Of a DNA stretch of 52,933 bases, positions 25,375-34,032 are shown piece after piece (the first letter of the stretch is position 1; the number at the start of each line of letters is the position of its first letter). Source of the stretch: CANLDA01 sp964021645 (lineage in GTDB: Bacteria; Pseudomonadota; Alphaproteobacteria; Rhodobacterales; Rhodobacteraceae); the NCBI GenBank assembly GCA_964021645.1, contig CAXIAD010000009.1:1-52933 (forward strand), given 5' to 3'. The position numbers and the translations under genes were made by a program. The notes below the pieces were generated by a model, which saw nothing but the letters and a program-made list of their open reading frames with translations, was not told the DNA's origin and ran no database searches.

Positions 25375-26088
25375 ATGGAAAATGCAGGTTACACAACATT
25401 GACACGACAGGCCGGACTGATGCGTGAAATGAGCGTTGTTGCAAATAACATTGCCAACGCCGCGACATCGGGCTTTCGCCAAGAGGGTCTGATGTTCTCA
25501 GAATACGTCCAGAAAACTGACGGCGGCCCGTCCTTATCAATGGCACTAGGCAACATCGGCAATACATCGATGATGCAAGGCAGCCTCACCAAAACGGGTG
25601 GCACATTTGATTTTGCCATCGAAGGCGACGGATTTTTCATGGTTGAAACCCCTTTGGGGGAGCGTTTAACCCGCGCTGGCAGTTTTTCGCCAAATGCCGA
25701 GGGTGACTTGGTGAACATGGATGGGTTCCGCGTTCTGGACAGTGGTGGTGCCCCGATCTTTATCCCCCCGGATGCCCATGATCTGACGGTTGCACAGGAT
25801 GGCACTATCAGTTCGAACGGCAAGCCTCTTTCCCAGCTTGGCCTATTTCTACCCAATGACAGCGCCGCGATGACGCGCGAAGACGGCGTCTTGTTTCGCG
25901 CTGATGCTGGTGCCGAAATCACCGAGGGTGCCCGCATCATGCAAGGCTTCATTGAGGGGTCAAATGTGGATGCTGTTTCGCAAATCACCAGAATGATCGA
26001 GGTGCAACGCGCCTATGAAATGGGTCAGGGCTTTCTTGATTCAGAAAACGAACGTGTCCGCAGCGCCCTGCGTACTTTCATTAAATAA
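25375..26088 (+). CDS. flgF: Flagellar basal-body rod protein FlgF
   Basis: Proximal rod subunit, 237 residues. The Flg_bb_rod motif (REMSVVANNIANAATSGFRQEG, about 18-39), the DFAIEGDGFFMVETPLGERLTRAGSF central block and the C-terminal SQITRMIEVQRAYEMGQ segment place it in FlgF/FlgG. It precedes flgG as in other operons. It starts three bases past fliQ. Confidence 0.92.
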   Translation: MENAGYTTLTRQAGLMREMSVVANNIANAATSGFRQEGLMFSEYVQKTDGGPSLSMALGNIGNTSMMQGSLTKTGGTFDFAIEGDGFFMVETPLGERLTRAGSFSPNAEGDLVNMDGFRVLDSGGAPIFIPPDAHDLTVAQDGTISSNGKPLSQLGLFLPNDSAAMTREDGVLFRADAGAEITEGARIMQGFIEGSNVDAVSQITRMIEVQRAYEMGQGFLDSENERVRSALRTFIK

Positions 26089-26099
26089 AGGAATTCGTC

Positions 26100-26885
26100 A
26101 TGCGCGCCCTTAAAATCGCCGCTACTGGCATGAGTGCTCAACAAATGCGTGTTGAAACGATTGCTAACAATCTCGCGAATATGTCGACCACTGGGTACAA
26201 CGCCCGGCGCGCCGAATTTGCAGACTTGCACTACCAACAGATGACCCGCGCTGGTGCCGTGAATGCCGCAGATGGAACCGTTCTGCCGACAGGGGTTCAG
26301 GTTGGGCTGGGCGTTCGTCCTTCTGCTGTTTCGGTCAATCTCGCTCAGGGTTCACTGTCTGCAACTGGCGGGGATCTGGACCTTGCCATCGAGGGGCAAG
26401 GATATCTCGAAATCACGCTCCCGTCGGGGCAATCAGCCTATACGCGTGACGGTGCATTGAAACGCAGTGCCGATGGCCTGATTGTCACCTCTGATGGGTT
26501 TCCGGTTGCCCCGGATATCACCATTCCCAATGATGCGCGCAGTATCTCCATCAACGCAGATGGCGAGGTCTATGCCTATTTCCAAGAGGCAACTGAGGCG
26601 CAGCTTTTGGGGCAAATCAATCTCGCTGGCTTTTCTAATGCCAAGGGGTTGGAGGCCATGGGAAGCAATTTATTCCTAGAGACCGAAGCCTCTGGCGCCG
26701 CCATTGTATCAACACCCGGTGTGGACGGGTTAGGGACAGTGCGACAAGGATATCTCGAAGATAGCTCTGTTGACGCGGTGCGCGAAATAACCGAGTTGAT
26801 CGAGGCACAACGCGGCTATGAACTAAACGCCAAGGTAATATCTGCCGCAGATCAGATGCTTGGTGCTGCGACACAGGTGCGCTGA
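26100..26885 (+). CDS. flgG: Flagellar basal-body distal rod protein FlgG
   Basis: Distal rod subunit, 261 residues, the usual length for FlgG. The N-terminal block ALKIAATGMSAQQMRVETIANNLANMSTTGYNARRAEF and the C-terminal SSVDAVREITELIEAQRGYELNAKVI block are typical. Its stop overlaps the flgA start (TGATG). Confidence 0.94.
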   Translation: MRALKIAATGMSAQQMRVETIANNLANMSTTGYNARRAEFADLHYQQMTRAGAVNAADGTVLPTGVQVGLGVRPSAVSVNLAQGSLSATGGDLDLAIEGQGYLEITLPSGQSAYTRDGALKRSADGLIVTSDGFPVAPDITIPNDARSISINADGEVYAYFQEATEAQLLGQINLAGFSNAKGLEAMGSNLFLETEASGAAIVSTPGVDGLGTVRQGYLEDSSVDAVREITELIEAQRGYELNAKVISAADQMLGAATQVR

Positions 26886-27304
26886 TGCGTATTATACTCA
26901 CCCTTGTTGGCATGGTTTGCGCGACGACTGCATTTGGCGATACGGTTGTGTCTACGCGGATCATACGTCCGCAAACTGTAATTACTGCAGACGCGATCAC
27001 CGTGAAATCCGCGACGATTGCAGGCACCTATTCAACAATAAGCCAACTTGTTGGGCAAGAGGCGCGCACCGCAATCTATCCAGGGCGGCCAATCAGAATA
27101 GGGGATGTTGGCATGCCCGCCCTGATCGACAGAAATCAAATCGTGACTTTGCTTTATCAACGCAATGGGTTGTCAATTTTGACCGAGGCACGCGCCCTAT
27201 CGCGGGCCGCCGCTGGTGAAACAGTGCGCGTGATGAATATGTCCTCGCGCACCACGGTCAGCGGGATGGTGCAGGCGAATGGCACCGTAAGAGTTCTGCA
27301 ATAA
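26885..27304 (+). CDS. flgA: Flagellar P-ring assembly chaperone FlgA
   Basis: Periplasmic chaperone for the P-ring protein FlgI. The 139-residue protein has a signal peptide (cleavage near TTAFG) and a SAF-type C-terminal domain (VTLLYQRNGLSILTEARALSRAAAGETVRVMN). It is short for FlgA (usually about 220 residues in enterics) but matches the compact alphaproteobacterial form. Its client flgI lies about 11.5 kb downstream. Confidence 0.88.
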   Translation: MRIILTLVGMVCATTAFGDTVVSTRIIRPQTVITADAITVKSATIAGTYSTISQLVGQEARTAIYPGRPIRIGDVGMPALIDRNQIVTLLYQRNGLSILTEARALSRAAAGETVRVMNMSSRTTVSGMVQANGTVRVLQ

Positions 27305-27314
27305 GGAAGATGTT

Positions 27315-28046
27315 ATGAAACGCACAATAGTTTTGGCTTGTAGCGCCGCCTTGTTGCTCGGCGGCTGTCAACGCATGGACCACATTGGTAAACCACCCAG
27401 TTTTACGCCGACAATGAATAATCAGGAACATTTCGCGATGGCAAATCCCACGGTTCCGCAAATAACGCAACCAAGGCGTAAGTATGATCGCGCCTCGTTG
27501 TGGAGCAGAAACCGGCAGTCCTTGCTCGGGGATCGCCGGGCAATGGGACGTGGTGACATCATGACGGTTGTCATCGAGATTGATGACAAGGCAGAAATTT
27601 CGAATTCAACCGCCCGATCTCGCACCGGCGGAGAAACACTTGGCGTGCCCCATTTATTAGGCATTCCTCAACGTCTTGATACCGAATTGCCCACAGGCGC
27701 ATCTATGAGTGAAGCTGTCTCACTCAACTCCAGCAGCAATAGCGGCGGCGACGGCAGCGTCAGTAGAAAAGAAAAACTGACGTTACGGGTCGCAGCAACG
27801 ATTGTTGATGTTCTGCCAAATGGTGTTCTTTCGATATCTGGTAGCCAAGAAGTTCGGGTCAATTTCGAAATGCGCGAATTGCTAGTCACAGGGTTTGTTC
27901 GTCCTGCCGACATTTCGCGTCGAAATGAAATCACCTACGACAAGATTGCTTCGGCCCGCGTATCCTATGGTGGACGTGGACAGATAACCGATATGCAACA
28001 GCCCAGAATTGGCCAGCAAATCCTCGACGCCGTTCTTCCATTTTAA
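27315..28046 (+). CDS. flgH: Flagellar L-ring lipoprotein FlgH
   Basis: Outer-membrane ring protein of the flagellum. The 243-residue protein opens with a lipoprotein signal (MKRTIVLACSAALLLGGC; lipobox LGGC, cysteine at residue 18). SLWSRNRQSLLGDRRAMGRGDIMTVVIEIDDKAEISN and the VNFEMRELLVTGFVRPADISRRNEI block are typical of FlgH. AAGGAAG precedes the ATG. Its stop codon lies in the ribosome site of the next gene. Confidence 0.93.
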   Translation: MKRTIVLACSAALLLGGCQRMDHIGKPPSFTPTMNNQEHFAMANPTVPQITQPRRKYDRASLWSRNRQSLLGDRRAMGRGDIMTVVIEIDDKAEISNSTARSRTGGETLGVPHLLGIPQRLDTELPTGASMSEAVSLNSSSNSGGDGSVSRKEKLTLRVAATIVDVLPNGVLSISGSQEVRVNFEMRELLVTGFVRPADISRRNEITYDKIASARVSYGGRGQITDMQQPRIGQQILDAVLPF

Positions 28047-28056
28047 AGGAGGCCCC

Positions 28057-28557
28057 ATGGGCAAGATTCTCCCCATTCTGTTGGCAGTTATCGGCATTGG
28101 CGCAGGTATCGGTGCCGGTATCGCATTGAAACCCGCACCGATGGAGGACGTCGCCGAAAATCCATGCGGCGATGATCCGCATCAGACCACGGATCACGTT
28201 GAACCCATGGAACCTGAGGAGCCAGAGAATTCAGACAGTGAATACGTCAAACTAAACAATCAGTTTGTTGTTCCCGTTGTTGAGGATGACAAGGTATCCT
28301 CGTTGGTTTTGGTCGCGATCAGCGTTGAAGTTGCGGTCGGACAAAAAGAGGCCATTTTCCTGCGCGAGCCCAAAATACGTGACGCATTTTTGCAGGTCAT
28401 GTTTGACCATGCAAATCTTGGTGGGTTTAGCGGTGCGTTCACACATTCAAACAATCTGGATGTATTGCGCGGGAATTTGCTAGAGGTTGCTCATAAAATC
28501 ATGGGGTCAATGATAACCGATGTCCTGATCACTGACATCAATCGGCAGGATGTTTGA
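28057..28557 (+). CDS. fliL: FliL-like flagellar basal-body membrane protein
   Basis: The 166-residue protein has one N-terminal membrane helix (ILPILLAVIGIGAGIGAGIAL), an acidic linker (about 40-65) and a periplasmic domain resembling FliL, ending with IMGSMITDVLITDINRQD. FliL associates with the stator units and basal body. The ATG at 28057 is chosen because AAAGGAGG stands 5-12 bases upstream; a longer in-frame reading would overlap flgH by 38 bases. It is the last gene of the first flagellar block, followed by a strong terminator. The fliL call is by pattern and context and is less certain than its neighbours. Confidence 0.72.
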   Translation: MGKILPILLAVIGIGAGIGAGIALKPAPMEDVAENPCGDDPHQTTDHVEPMEPEEPENSDSEYVKLNNQFVVPVVEDDKVSSLVLVAISVEVAVGQKEAIFLREPKIRDAFLQVMFDHANLGGFSGAFTHSNNLDVLRGNLLEVAHKIMGSMITDVLITDINRQDV

Positions 28558-28591
28558 CCCTCATCCGCCCCACTTGAACCTCTGAAAATGA

Positions 28592-28630
28592 AACACCGGC
28601 TCTGGATTACTTCAGAGCCGGTGTTGTTTT
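28592..28630. terminator. Bidirectional terminator between fliL and gcvP
   Basis: AACACCGGCTCTG and CAGAGCCGGTGTT form a perfect 13-bp stem with an eight-base loop. GTTTT follows on the plus strand, and an ATTTTC run follows on the minus strand. It ends the flagellar transcript and the converging gcv operon. Confidence 0.92.
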
Positions 28631-31478
28631 ACGCGTCGTCTTCGTAATCTGACATAGGCGGACAGGTACATACGAGGTTGCGGTCACCGTATGCGTTATC
28701 GACCCGGTTCACCGGCGACCAATATTTGTCGACCCCGAACGAACCAGCCGGATAACACGCAACTTTGCGGCTATAGGGTCGATTCCATTCTCCAACCAAA
28801 TCAGCGACGGTATGCGGCGCGTTCTTCAGCGGATTATTTTCGGGATCAGCCTTTCCGTCGATAATCTCCTGTGCCTCGCCACGAATTGACAACATCGCAT
28901 TACAAAAACGATCCAACTCCGCCTTGGGTTCAGATTCGGTTGGTTCAACCATCAGCGTGCCGGCAACGGGCCAACTCATTGTGGGGGCGTGGAAACCACT
29001 ATCGACAAGACGTTTTGCGATATCATCAACTGTCACATTTCCAGCATCTGCGAGCGGGCGCGTATCCACGATACATTCATGTGCAACTCGACCCGTTTCC
29101 GAGGTGTAAAGAATATCATACCCCTCTGACAGACGCGCCGCGATATAGTTGGCGTTTAGAATGGCAACCTTTGTCGCTTGGGTCAGTCCGGCCCCACCCA
29201 TTAGCAGGACATAGGCCCAGCTAACCGGCAAAATTGAGGGTGACCCAAACGGCGCAGCTGATACCGGACCGACAGCAGATCCATACTCAGGGTGTCCGGG
29301 CAGATGTTCGATCAGATGTGATTTCACCCCAATCGGGCCCATGCCGGGGCCCCCGCCACCATGTGGAATGCAGAATGTTTTGTGCAGGTTAAGGTGGCTA
29401 ACATCGCCGCCAATATCGCCTGGACGGGACAAACCCACCATGGCATTCATGTTGGCACCATCAATGTAAACTTGGCCGCCATGATCATGCGTGATCTGGC
29501 AAACCTCCTGAACAGTGGTTTCAAACACACCATGCGTAGACGGATAGGTAATCATGCAGGCCGCCAGATCGGCGGAGTGCTTCTCTGCCTTTTCACGAAA
29601 ATCCGCGATGTCGATATTGCCTTTGTCATCCGCTTTGACAGGCACCACCTTATAGCCAACCATTTGGGCGGAGGCGGGGTTCGTACCATGTGCCGACGTT
29701 GGAATTAGGCAAATGTTGCGATGCGCCTCACCGCGGGCCGCGTGATAGCCGCGAATTGTCAAAAGGCCCGCGTATTCACCCTGAGCACCGGAATTTGGCT
29801 GCTGAGAAATTGCATCATACCCAGTGATTTGGCACAGCTTATCATTCAGGTCATCGATCATTTCATGATAACCCTGCGCCTGATCAAGCGGCACAAACGG
29901 GTGCAAATTGCTGAATTCAGGCCATGTAACCGGGATCATCTCAATCGTCGCATTCAACTTCATCGTGCAAGAGCCAAGCGGAATCATCGCCCGGTCAAGC
30001 GCTAGATCACGATCTGCAAGGCGACGCATATAGCGTGTAATCTCTGCTTCGGCGCGATTTAGGTGAAAAATCGGATGGGTCAAATAATCGCTATCACGCA
30101 GGGCATGATCCGGCAGACGATATTCACGGTTAGCTTTGGAATCATCTGTCATCGCGCCACCAAACGCGGCCCAAACAGCCTCAATCGTTTCCGGGCGGGT
30201 TTGCTCATCCAGAGAGATACCGATTTTGGACTCCCCCACTTTGCGCAGATTGATACCCTGATTGACCGCCGCGCTCATGACGACACCCTGCAACGCGCCG
30301 ACCTCAACCGTAATCGTGTCAAAAAATACTTCGGGCTGCACATCAAACCCTAGGCTTTCCAACCCTTTTGCAAGCCGCGACGTTTTGCGGTGAACAGATT
30401 GCGCAATTGCTTTGATGCCATCAGGACCATGATAAACCGCATACATCGACGCGATCACAGCCAACAATGCTTGGGCTGTACATACGTTTGAATTGGCCTT
30501 TTCGCGGCGGATGTGCTGCTCGCGGGTTTGCAGTGACAGGCGGTAGGCCTTGTTGCCGCGCGCATCAATAGAAACCCCGATGATCCGGCCCGGCATGCTG
30601 CGTTTATAGGCGTCTTTCGTCGCCATATAGGCCGCGTGCGGGCCCCCGTATCCCATCGGAACGCCAAATCGCTGCGTCGATCCGATGGCAATATCTGCTC
30701 CCATTTCACCCGGGCTTTTCAACAGCGCCAGGGCAAGAGGGTCGGCGGCAACAATCGCCAAAGCCTTATTTTCATGCAGGGCTGTGATGGTGTCCGTAAA
30801 ATCACGTACGTGCCCATATGTGCCGGGATACTGGAAAATCGCACCAAAAACAGCGCTGGCATCCAAATCAGCCGGATCACCAATAATCACTTCAATATCC
30901 AGCGGTTCCGCCCGTGTTTTTATCACGGCGATGTTCTGTGGATGACAGTTTTCATCGACAAAAAATGCGTTGGCTTTGGATTTGGCAGACCGTTTCGCCA
31001 TCGTCATCGCCTCTGCCGCAGCCGTGGATTCATCCAACAGCGACGCGTTTGCAATATCCAAACCGGTCAAATCTGACACCATCGTCTGAAAGTTTAGCAG
31101 CGCCTCAAGTCGACCCTGAGAAATCTCCGGCTGATAGGGCGTATAGGCCGTGTACCACGCCGGATTTTCCAGAATGTTACGCAAAATAGGTGCTGGCGTT
31201 GTGGTGCCATAATACCCCTGACCGATCAGAGAGGTTAAAACCTGATTTTTGCTCGCGACCTCTTTCATGTAAAACAATGCGTCGCGCTCTGTCATCGCCG
31301 GGCCCCAATCTAGCGCCTCTTTCTGGCGGATCGCAGGGGGAACAGTCGCGTCTATCAACTCGTCCAAAGTTGTAAATCCGATCACCTTCAGCATATCAGC
31401 CATCTCACGCGGGGATGGACCAATATGGCGGCGATTGGCGAAATCATACGCCTCGTAATCAGTCAGTTTGAAAGCCAT
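28629..31478 (-). CDS. gcvP: Glycine dehydrogenase (decarboxylating), P protein
   Basis: The PLP-dependent P protein decarboxylates glycine and passes the aminomethyl group to the lipoyl arm of GcvH. The single-chain 949-residue form has duplicated halves. The PLP lysine lies near residue 700 in LHKTFCIPHGGGGPGMGP. The ATG at 31478 is preferred over an in-frame start 33 bases earlier because AAGGAA is well placed and the usual start region (FKLTDYEAYDFANRRHIGPS) follows. It is the third gene of gcvT-gcvH-gcvP on the minus strand, ending at the bidirectional terminator. Confidence 0.95.
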   Translation of the reverse strand: MAFKLTDYEAYDFANRRHIGPSPREMADMLKVIGFTTLDELIDATVPPAIRQKEALDWGPAMTERDALFYMKEVASKNQVLTSLIGQGYYGTTTPAPILRNILENPAWYTAYTPYQPEISQGRLEALLNFQTMVSDLTGLDIANASLLDESTAAAEAMTMAKRSAKSKANAFFVDENCHPQNIAVIKTRAEPLDIEVIIGDPADLDASAVFGAIFQYPGTYGHVRDFTDTITALHENKALAIVAADPLALALLKSPGEMGADIAIGSTQRFGVPMGYGGPHAAYMATKDAYKRSMPGRIIGVSIDARGNKAYRLSLQTREQHIRREKANSNVCTAQALLAVIASMYAVYHGPDGIKAIAQSVHRKTSRLAKGLESLGFDVQPEVFFDTITVEVGALQGVVMSAAVNQGINLRKVGESKIGISLDEQTRPETIEAVWAAFGGAMTDDSKANREYRLPDHALRDSDYLTHPIFHLNRAEAEITRYMRRLADRDLALDRAMIPLGSCTMKLNATIEMIPVTWPEFSNLHPFVPLDQAQGYHEMIDDLNDKLCQITGYDAISQQPNSGAQGEYAGLLTIRGYHAARGEAHRNICLIPTSAHGTNPASAQMVGYKVVPVKADDKGNIDIADFREKAEKHSADLAACMITYPSTHGVFETTVQEVCQITHDHGGQVYIDGANMNAMVGLSRPGDIGGDVSHLNLHKTFCIPHGGGGPGMGPIGVKSHLIEHLPGHPEYGSAVGPVSAAPFGSPSILPVSWAYVLLMGGAGLTQATKVAILNANYIAARLSEGYDILYTSETGRVAHECIVDTRPLADAGNVTVDDIAKRLVDSGFHAPTMSWPVAGTLMVEPTESEPKAELDRFCNAMLSIRGEAQEIIDGKADPENNPLKNAPHTVADLVGEWNRPYSRKVACYPAGSFGVDKYWSPVNRVDNAYGDRNLVCTCPPMSDYEDDA

Positions 31479-31560
31479 GGGTATATTCCTTGCCAGGTAT
31501 AAGGGGGCCAAATCTGAATGACCCCGCCATGCAGCAAGGCGAGGTCAAAATACTATAATC

Positions 31561-31926
31561 TCAATCGATCAATGCTTTGTAGCCATCCAGATCCATCAGA
31601 TCATCCAGCTGCGCAGCATTTGTCAGTTTCACTTTGTAGATCCATGCATCCCCCTCTGGAGTCTCATTCAGAGAGCCGGGATTGTCAGCGAGTGTTTCAT
31701 TCGCGGCCGTCACTTCACCGTCTACAGGTGCATAGATTTCGGACGCCGCTTTGACTGACTCAATCACCCCGATATCGTCGCCTTTTTCAAATGCGTCACC
31801 GGTTTCCTTTAGCTCGATGAAAACGATTTCGCCCAATTGATCGGCCGCATGCTGCGTGATGCCAATGGTGGCAATGTCGCCTTCAACTGTGATCCATTCA
31901 TGCTCTTCTGAATAATATGTCGTCAT
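31561..31926 (-). CDS. gcvH: Glycine cleavage system H protein
   Basis: Lipoyl carrier of the glycine cleavage complex, 121 residues. The lipoylated lysine is K59 in GVIESVKAASEIYAP. The start YYSEEHEWITVEGDIATIGITQ is classical. The ATG at 31926 is chosen over a far longer in-frame reading that would lie inside gcvT; GGGAGC is placed upstream. It sits 16 bases after gcvT and about 80 bases before gcvP. Confidence 0.95.
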   Translation of the reverse strand: MTTYYSEEHEWITVEGDIATIGITQHAADQLGEIVFIELKETGDAFEKGDDIGVIESVKAASEIYAPVDGEVTAANETLADNPGSLNETPEGDAWIYKVKLTNAAQLDDLMDLDGYKALID

Positions 31927-31942
31927 TTTTGGTGCTCCCACA

Positions 31943-33040
31943 TTAGCGTTTATAGTTTTGCTGCACGAAGGGCAGCGATACGATTTCCGCAGGCTGTGCT
32001 TTGCCGCGAATGATAAGATTGACCTTTTCGCCTGGTTTGGCGTGCTCCGCCAAAACATAGCCCATGGCAACAGGGGCCGCGACAGTTGGGCCAAACCCAC
32101 CCGAGGTGATCACGCCCAGCGCCTCGCCTTCCATAGATTGAACCTCAACGCCTGCCCGTGCTGGCGCGCGCCCTTCAGGCTTAATTCCAACCAGTTTTTT
32201 GGCGGCCCCTTCGGCAAGCTCACGCTGGATACGCGCCGCCCCCGGAAATCCGCCTTCGGTGCGGCGACGTTTCTGGATTGCCCAGTTTAGCGATGCCTCG
32301 ATCGGGCTAGTAGAATTGTCAATATCATTGCCATACAGACACAAGCCCGCCTCAAGACGCAGTGAATCCCGCGCGCCCAACCCTGCTGGTTCGCAATCTT
32401 CATGGGCTAAAAACGCACGTGCAATCTCAACCGCATGCGCCTCAGGGATAGAGATTTCATAGCCGTCCTCACCCGTATATCCCAACCGAGAGGCCCGGCA
32501 TTCGACACCCAGTATATCAACGACCGCGGTCTCCATGAATTTCATGTCACGCACAGCCGGGCACAAATCCCCCACAACATTTTCAGCAGCAGGGCCTTGC
32601 ACAGCGATCAACGCGCGGTCGAAAATTTCAATCACCTCGACGCCATCTAGATGGGCCGCCATATGTGGGATGTCTTGATGCCGCATTGATGCGTTGACGA
32701 CAACAAACAGATGATCACCCGCGTTTGACACGATCAGATCATCCATGATCCCGCCATCTGCATTGGTGAAAAACGTATAGCGCGCCTTGCCCTCAGGCAG
32801 CCCACTCAATGCGGCGGGCACCAAGGCTTCCAACTTTGCGGCCGCCCCCTCGCCTTTTAGAATGACCTGCCCCATGTGGCTTACGTCAAACAACGCTGCC
32901 TTTTCGCGGCAATGTTTATGCTCTCCCATGATCCCCATGGGATATTGCACAGGCATTTCCCAACCCGCAAAGTCGACGATCTTACCACCTAGCTCTACGT
33001 GCAAATCATAGAGCGGCGTGCGCTTTGGCGTATCAGTCAT
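31943..33040 (-). CDS. gcvT: Glycine cleavage system aminomethyltransferase, T protein
   Basis: GcvT transfers the one-carbon unit from GcvH to tetrahydrofolate and releases ammonia. The 365-residue protein has YDLHVELGGKIVDFAGWEMPVQY at the start, the folate-site aspartate region (CREKAALFDVSHMGQV), the GYTGEDGYEISIP block and the C-terminal GCV_T_C domain. GGAGGG precedes the ATG at 33040. A small 32-codon frame (33033-33131) overlaps its start by eight bases. The operon is divergent from an XRE-cupin regulator. Confidence 0.94.
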   Translation of the reverse strand: MTDTPKRTPLYDLHVELGGKIVDFAGWEMPVQYPMGIMGEHKHCREKAALFDVSHMGQVILKGEGAAAKLEALVPAALSGLPEGKARYTFFTNADGGIMDDLIVSNAGDHLFVVVNASMRHQDIPHMAAHLDGVEVIEIFDRALIAVQGPAAENVVGDLCPAVRDMKFMETAVVDILGVECRASRLGYTGEDGYEISIPEAHAVEIARAFLAHEDCEPAGLGARDSLRLEAGLCLYGNDIDNSTSPIEASLNWAIQKRRRTEGGFPGAARIQRELAEGAAKKLVGIKPEGRAPARAGVEVQSMEGEALGVITSGGFGPTVAAPVAMGYVLAEHAKPGEKVNLIIRGKAQPAEIVSLPFVQQNYKR

Positions 33041-33131
33041 GTTCAACCCTCCGTTTGGTTTCATCCTGTGGCATCCACAGCAGTCGGTCAATTTTTTGGC
33101 GGTTGATCACATCTAAATCGCGGTGTTTCAC
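33033..33131 (-). CDS. Candidate 32-residue small ORF in the gcvT leader
   Basis: A GTG at 33131 begins 32 codons and ends in TGA at 33033-33035, eight bases inside gcvT in another frame. GGAGG lies seven bases before the GTG, an ideal Shine-Dalgarno spacing. The peptide starts MKHRDLDVINRQKIDRLLWM and is rich in charged residues, with one Trp, no Gly and no run of Gly or Ser codons that would suggest glycine or serine attenuation. The gcvT ribosome site (GGAGGG) lies within its last codons, so translating it would re-deliver ribosomes to gcvT. It could be a leader peptide for coupling or a small protein. No homologue is known to me. Function is unassigned. Confidence 0.4.
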   Translation of the reverse strand: MKHRDLDVINRQKIDRLLWMPQDETKRRVEHD

Positions 33132-33157
33132 AACCTATCCTCCGGCACGTGGTCCCT

Positions 33158-33250
33158 GAAACTTTATGTATGCGCTGGTATGCACCTGCATAAGTATCCT
33201 TTAGGAAACTTTTCCACTATAAGCAACATAAGATATATCACAGAAACTTT
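33158..33250. promoter_or_regulatory. Three GAAACTTT repeats and a palindrome between gcvT and the XRE regulator
   Basis: GAAACTTT occurs at 33158-33165, 33205-33212 and 33243-33250, all in the same orientation, in an intergenic region of 172 bases. The middle copy is the right arm of an imperfect 9+2+9 inverted repeat (33192-33211; AAGTATCCT, TT, AGGAAACTT, one mismatch). The third overlaps the -35 of the XRE promoter. They are candidate operators for the divergent regulator. No glycine riboswitch was seen here. Confidence 0.45.
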
Positions 33251-33277
33251 GACCCACATCAGGACTGCGGGTAAGAT
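33248..33277 (+). promoter_or_regulatory. Promoter of the XRE-cupin regulator gene
   Basis: TTTGAC (33248-33253) and TAAGAT (33272-33277) are separated by 18 bases, close to the sigma-70 consensus. The start codon lies 27 bases downstream. A GAAACTTT copy overlaps the -35, which suggests autoregulation. Confidence 0.55.
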
Positions 33278-33303
33278 ACTGGAGAAACATAGGAAACACG
33301 CGA

Positions 33304-33918
33304 ATGGAACCAGTGCTCTCCGAAGGTACAGAACTGAAACTCGAACAAACAGCAGCTCCCGACGGCCTTGCATTAGGCCGGATGATTCGGGATGCCCGCA
33401 AGGAACAGGGCCTTACCCTAGAGGAGGCCGCAGGTGCCGCCGGCATTGGTCGATCAACCCTTAGCAAGATTGAAAACAACCAAACCAAACCCAGCTTTGA
33501 GATCATCCGTCGCCTTTTACAGACACTGAAACTTCAGACGCCGCAATTGTTCGTTCAATCCGCGCAAAGCGATATCTCAGGGCGGCGTGACTTCACGCTC
33601 GACGGCCAGGGGGAACGACAAGAAACCGCGACCTACAGCCATGAATTGCTATGCACAGAACTCAGCAGCAAGCGTATGTTGCCCTACATCAGCCAAATCA
33701 AGGCCCGCGAAGTTGCCGAGTTTGAGACGTGGGTACGACATCGAGGCGAGGAATTCATGTTCGTGCTTAGCGGGGCGTTAACCCTCTATACTGAACACTA
33801 TCGCCCTCTTCACATGAAAGCAGGGGATTCCGTTTATTACGATAGCGGCATGGGCCATGGCTGTGTTTCGACCAGCACCCAAGACGCGATGGTACTCTGG
33901 GTTTCACTAGAACTTTAG
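33304..33918 (+). CDS. XRE-family transcriptional regulator with a cupin sensor domain
   Basis: The 204-residue protein has an N-terminal HTH_3 domain (about 24-80, LGRMIRDARKEQGLTLEEAA, then IGRSTLSKIENNQTKPS). A C-terminal cupin fold (about 130-204) contains HRGEEFMFVLSGALTLYTEHYRPLHMKAGDSVYYDSGMGHG. Such regulators often sense small metabolites through the cupin barrel; PuuR, which controls putrescine use, has this architecture. Here the gene is divergent from the gcv operon, so control of glycine cleavage is the first hypothesis, with the GAAACTTT array as candidate operator. It stands alone ahead of the motB operon. Confidence 0.88.
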   Translation: MEPVLSEGTELKLEQTAAPDGLALGRMIRDARKEQGLTLEEAAGAAGIGRSTLSKIENNQTKPSFEIIRRLLQTLKLQTPQLFVQSAQSDISGRRDFTLDGQGERQETATYSHELLCTELSSKRMLPYISQIKAREVAEFETWVRHRGEEFMFVLSGALTLYTEHYRPLHMKAGDSVYYDSGMGHGCVSTSTQDAMVLWVSLEL

Positions 33919-33967
33919 CTATGCAAATGGCGCAAAACCGGGCCAAAGATCCCGCACAAGCCCGCCA

Positions 33968-33983
33968 TTAAACACATCGTAAC
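33968..33983 (+). promoter_or_regulatory. CtrA-like box (TTAA-N7-GTAAC) upstream of motB
   Basis: TTAA followed after exactly seven bases by GTAAC matches the alphaproteobacterial CtrA consensus TTAA-N7-TTAA at all but one base. It lies about 50 bases before the motB start, at the head of the second flagellar operon. Confidence 0.35.
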
Positions 33984-34032
33984 ACATCCTAATTTATACC
34001 TGACGTTGGGTGAGTTAAAATTGGTGGTGGAT

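Noticed and set aside
25389..25988. Minus-strand frame of about 199 residues opposite flgF
   Set aside because: It mirrors the codon structure of flgF, has no start context and resembles no family.
33041..33303. Glycine riboswitch upstream of gcvT
   Set aside because: The conserved glycine aptamer elements and tandem architecture are not seen on the minus strand; the region instead holds a small open frame and a repeat array.
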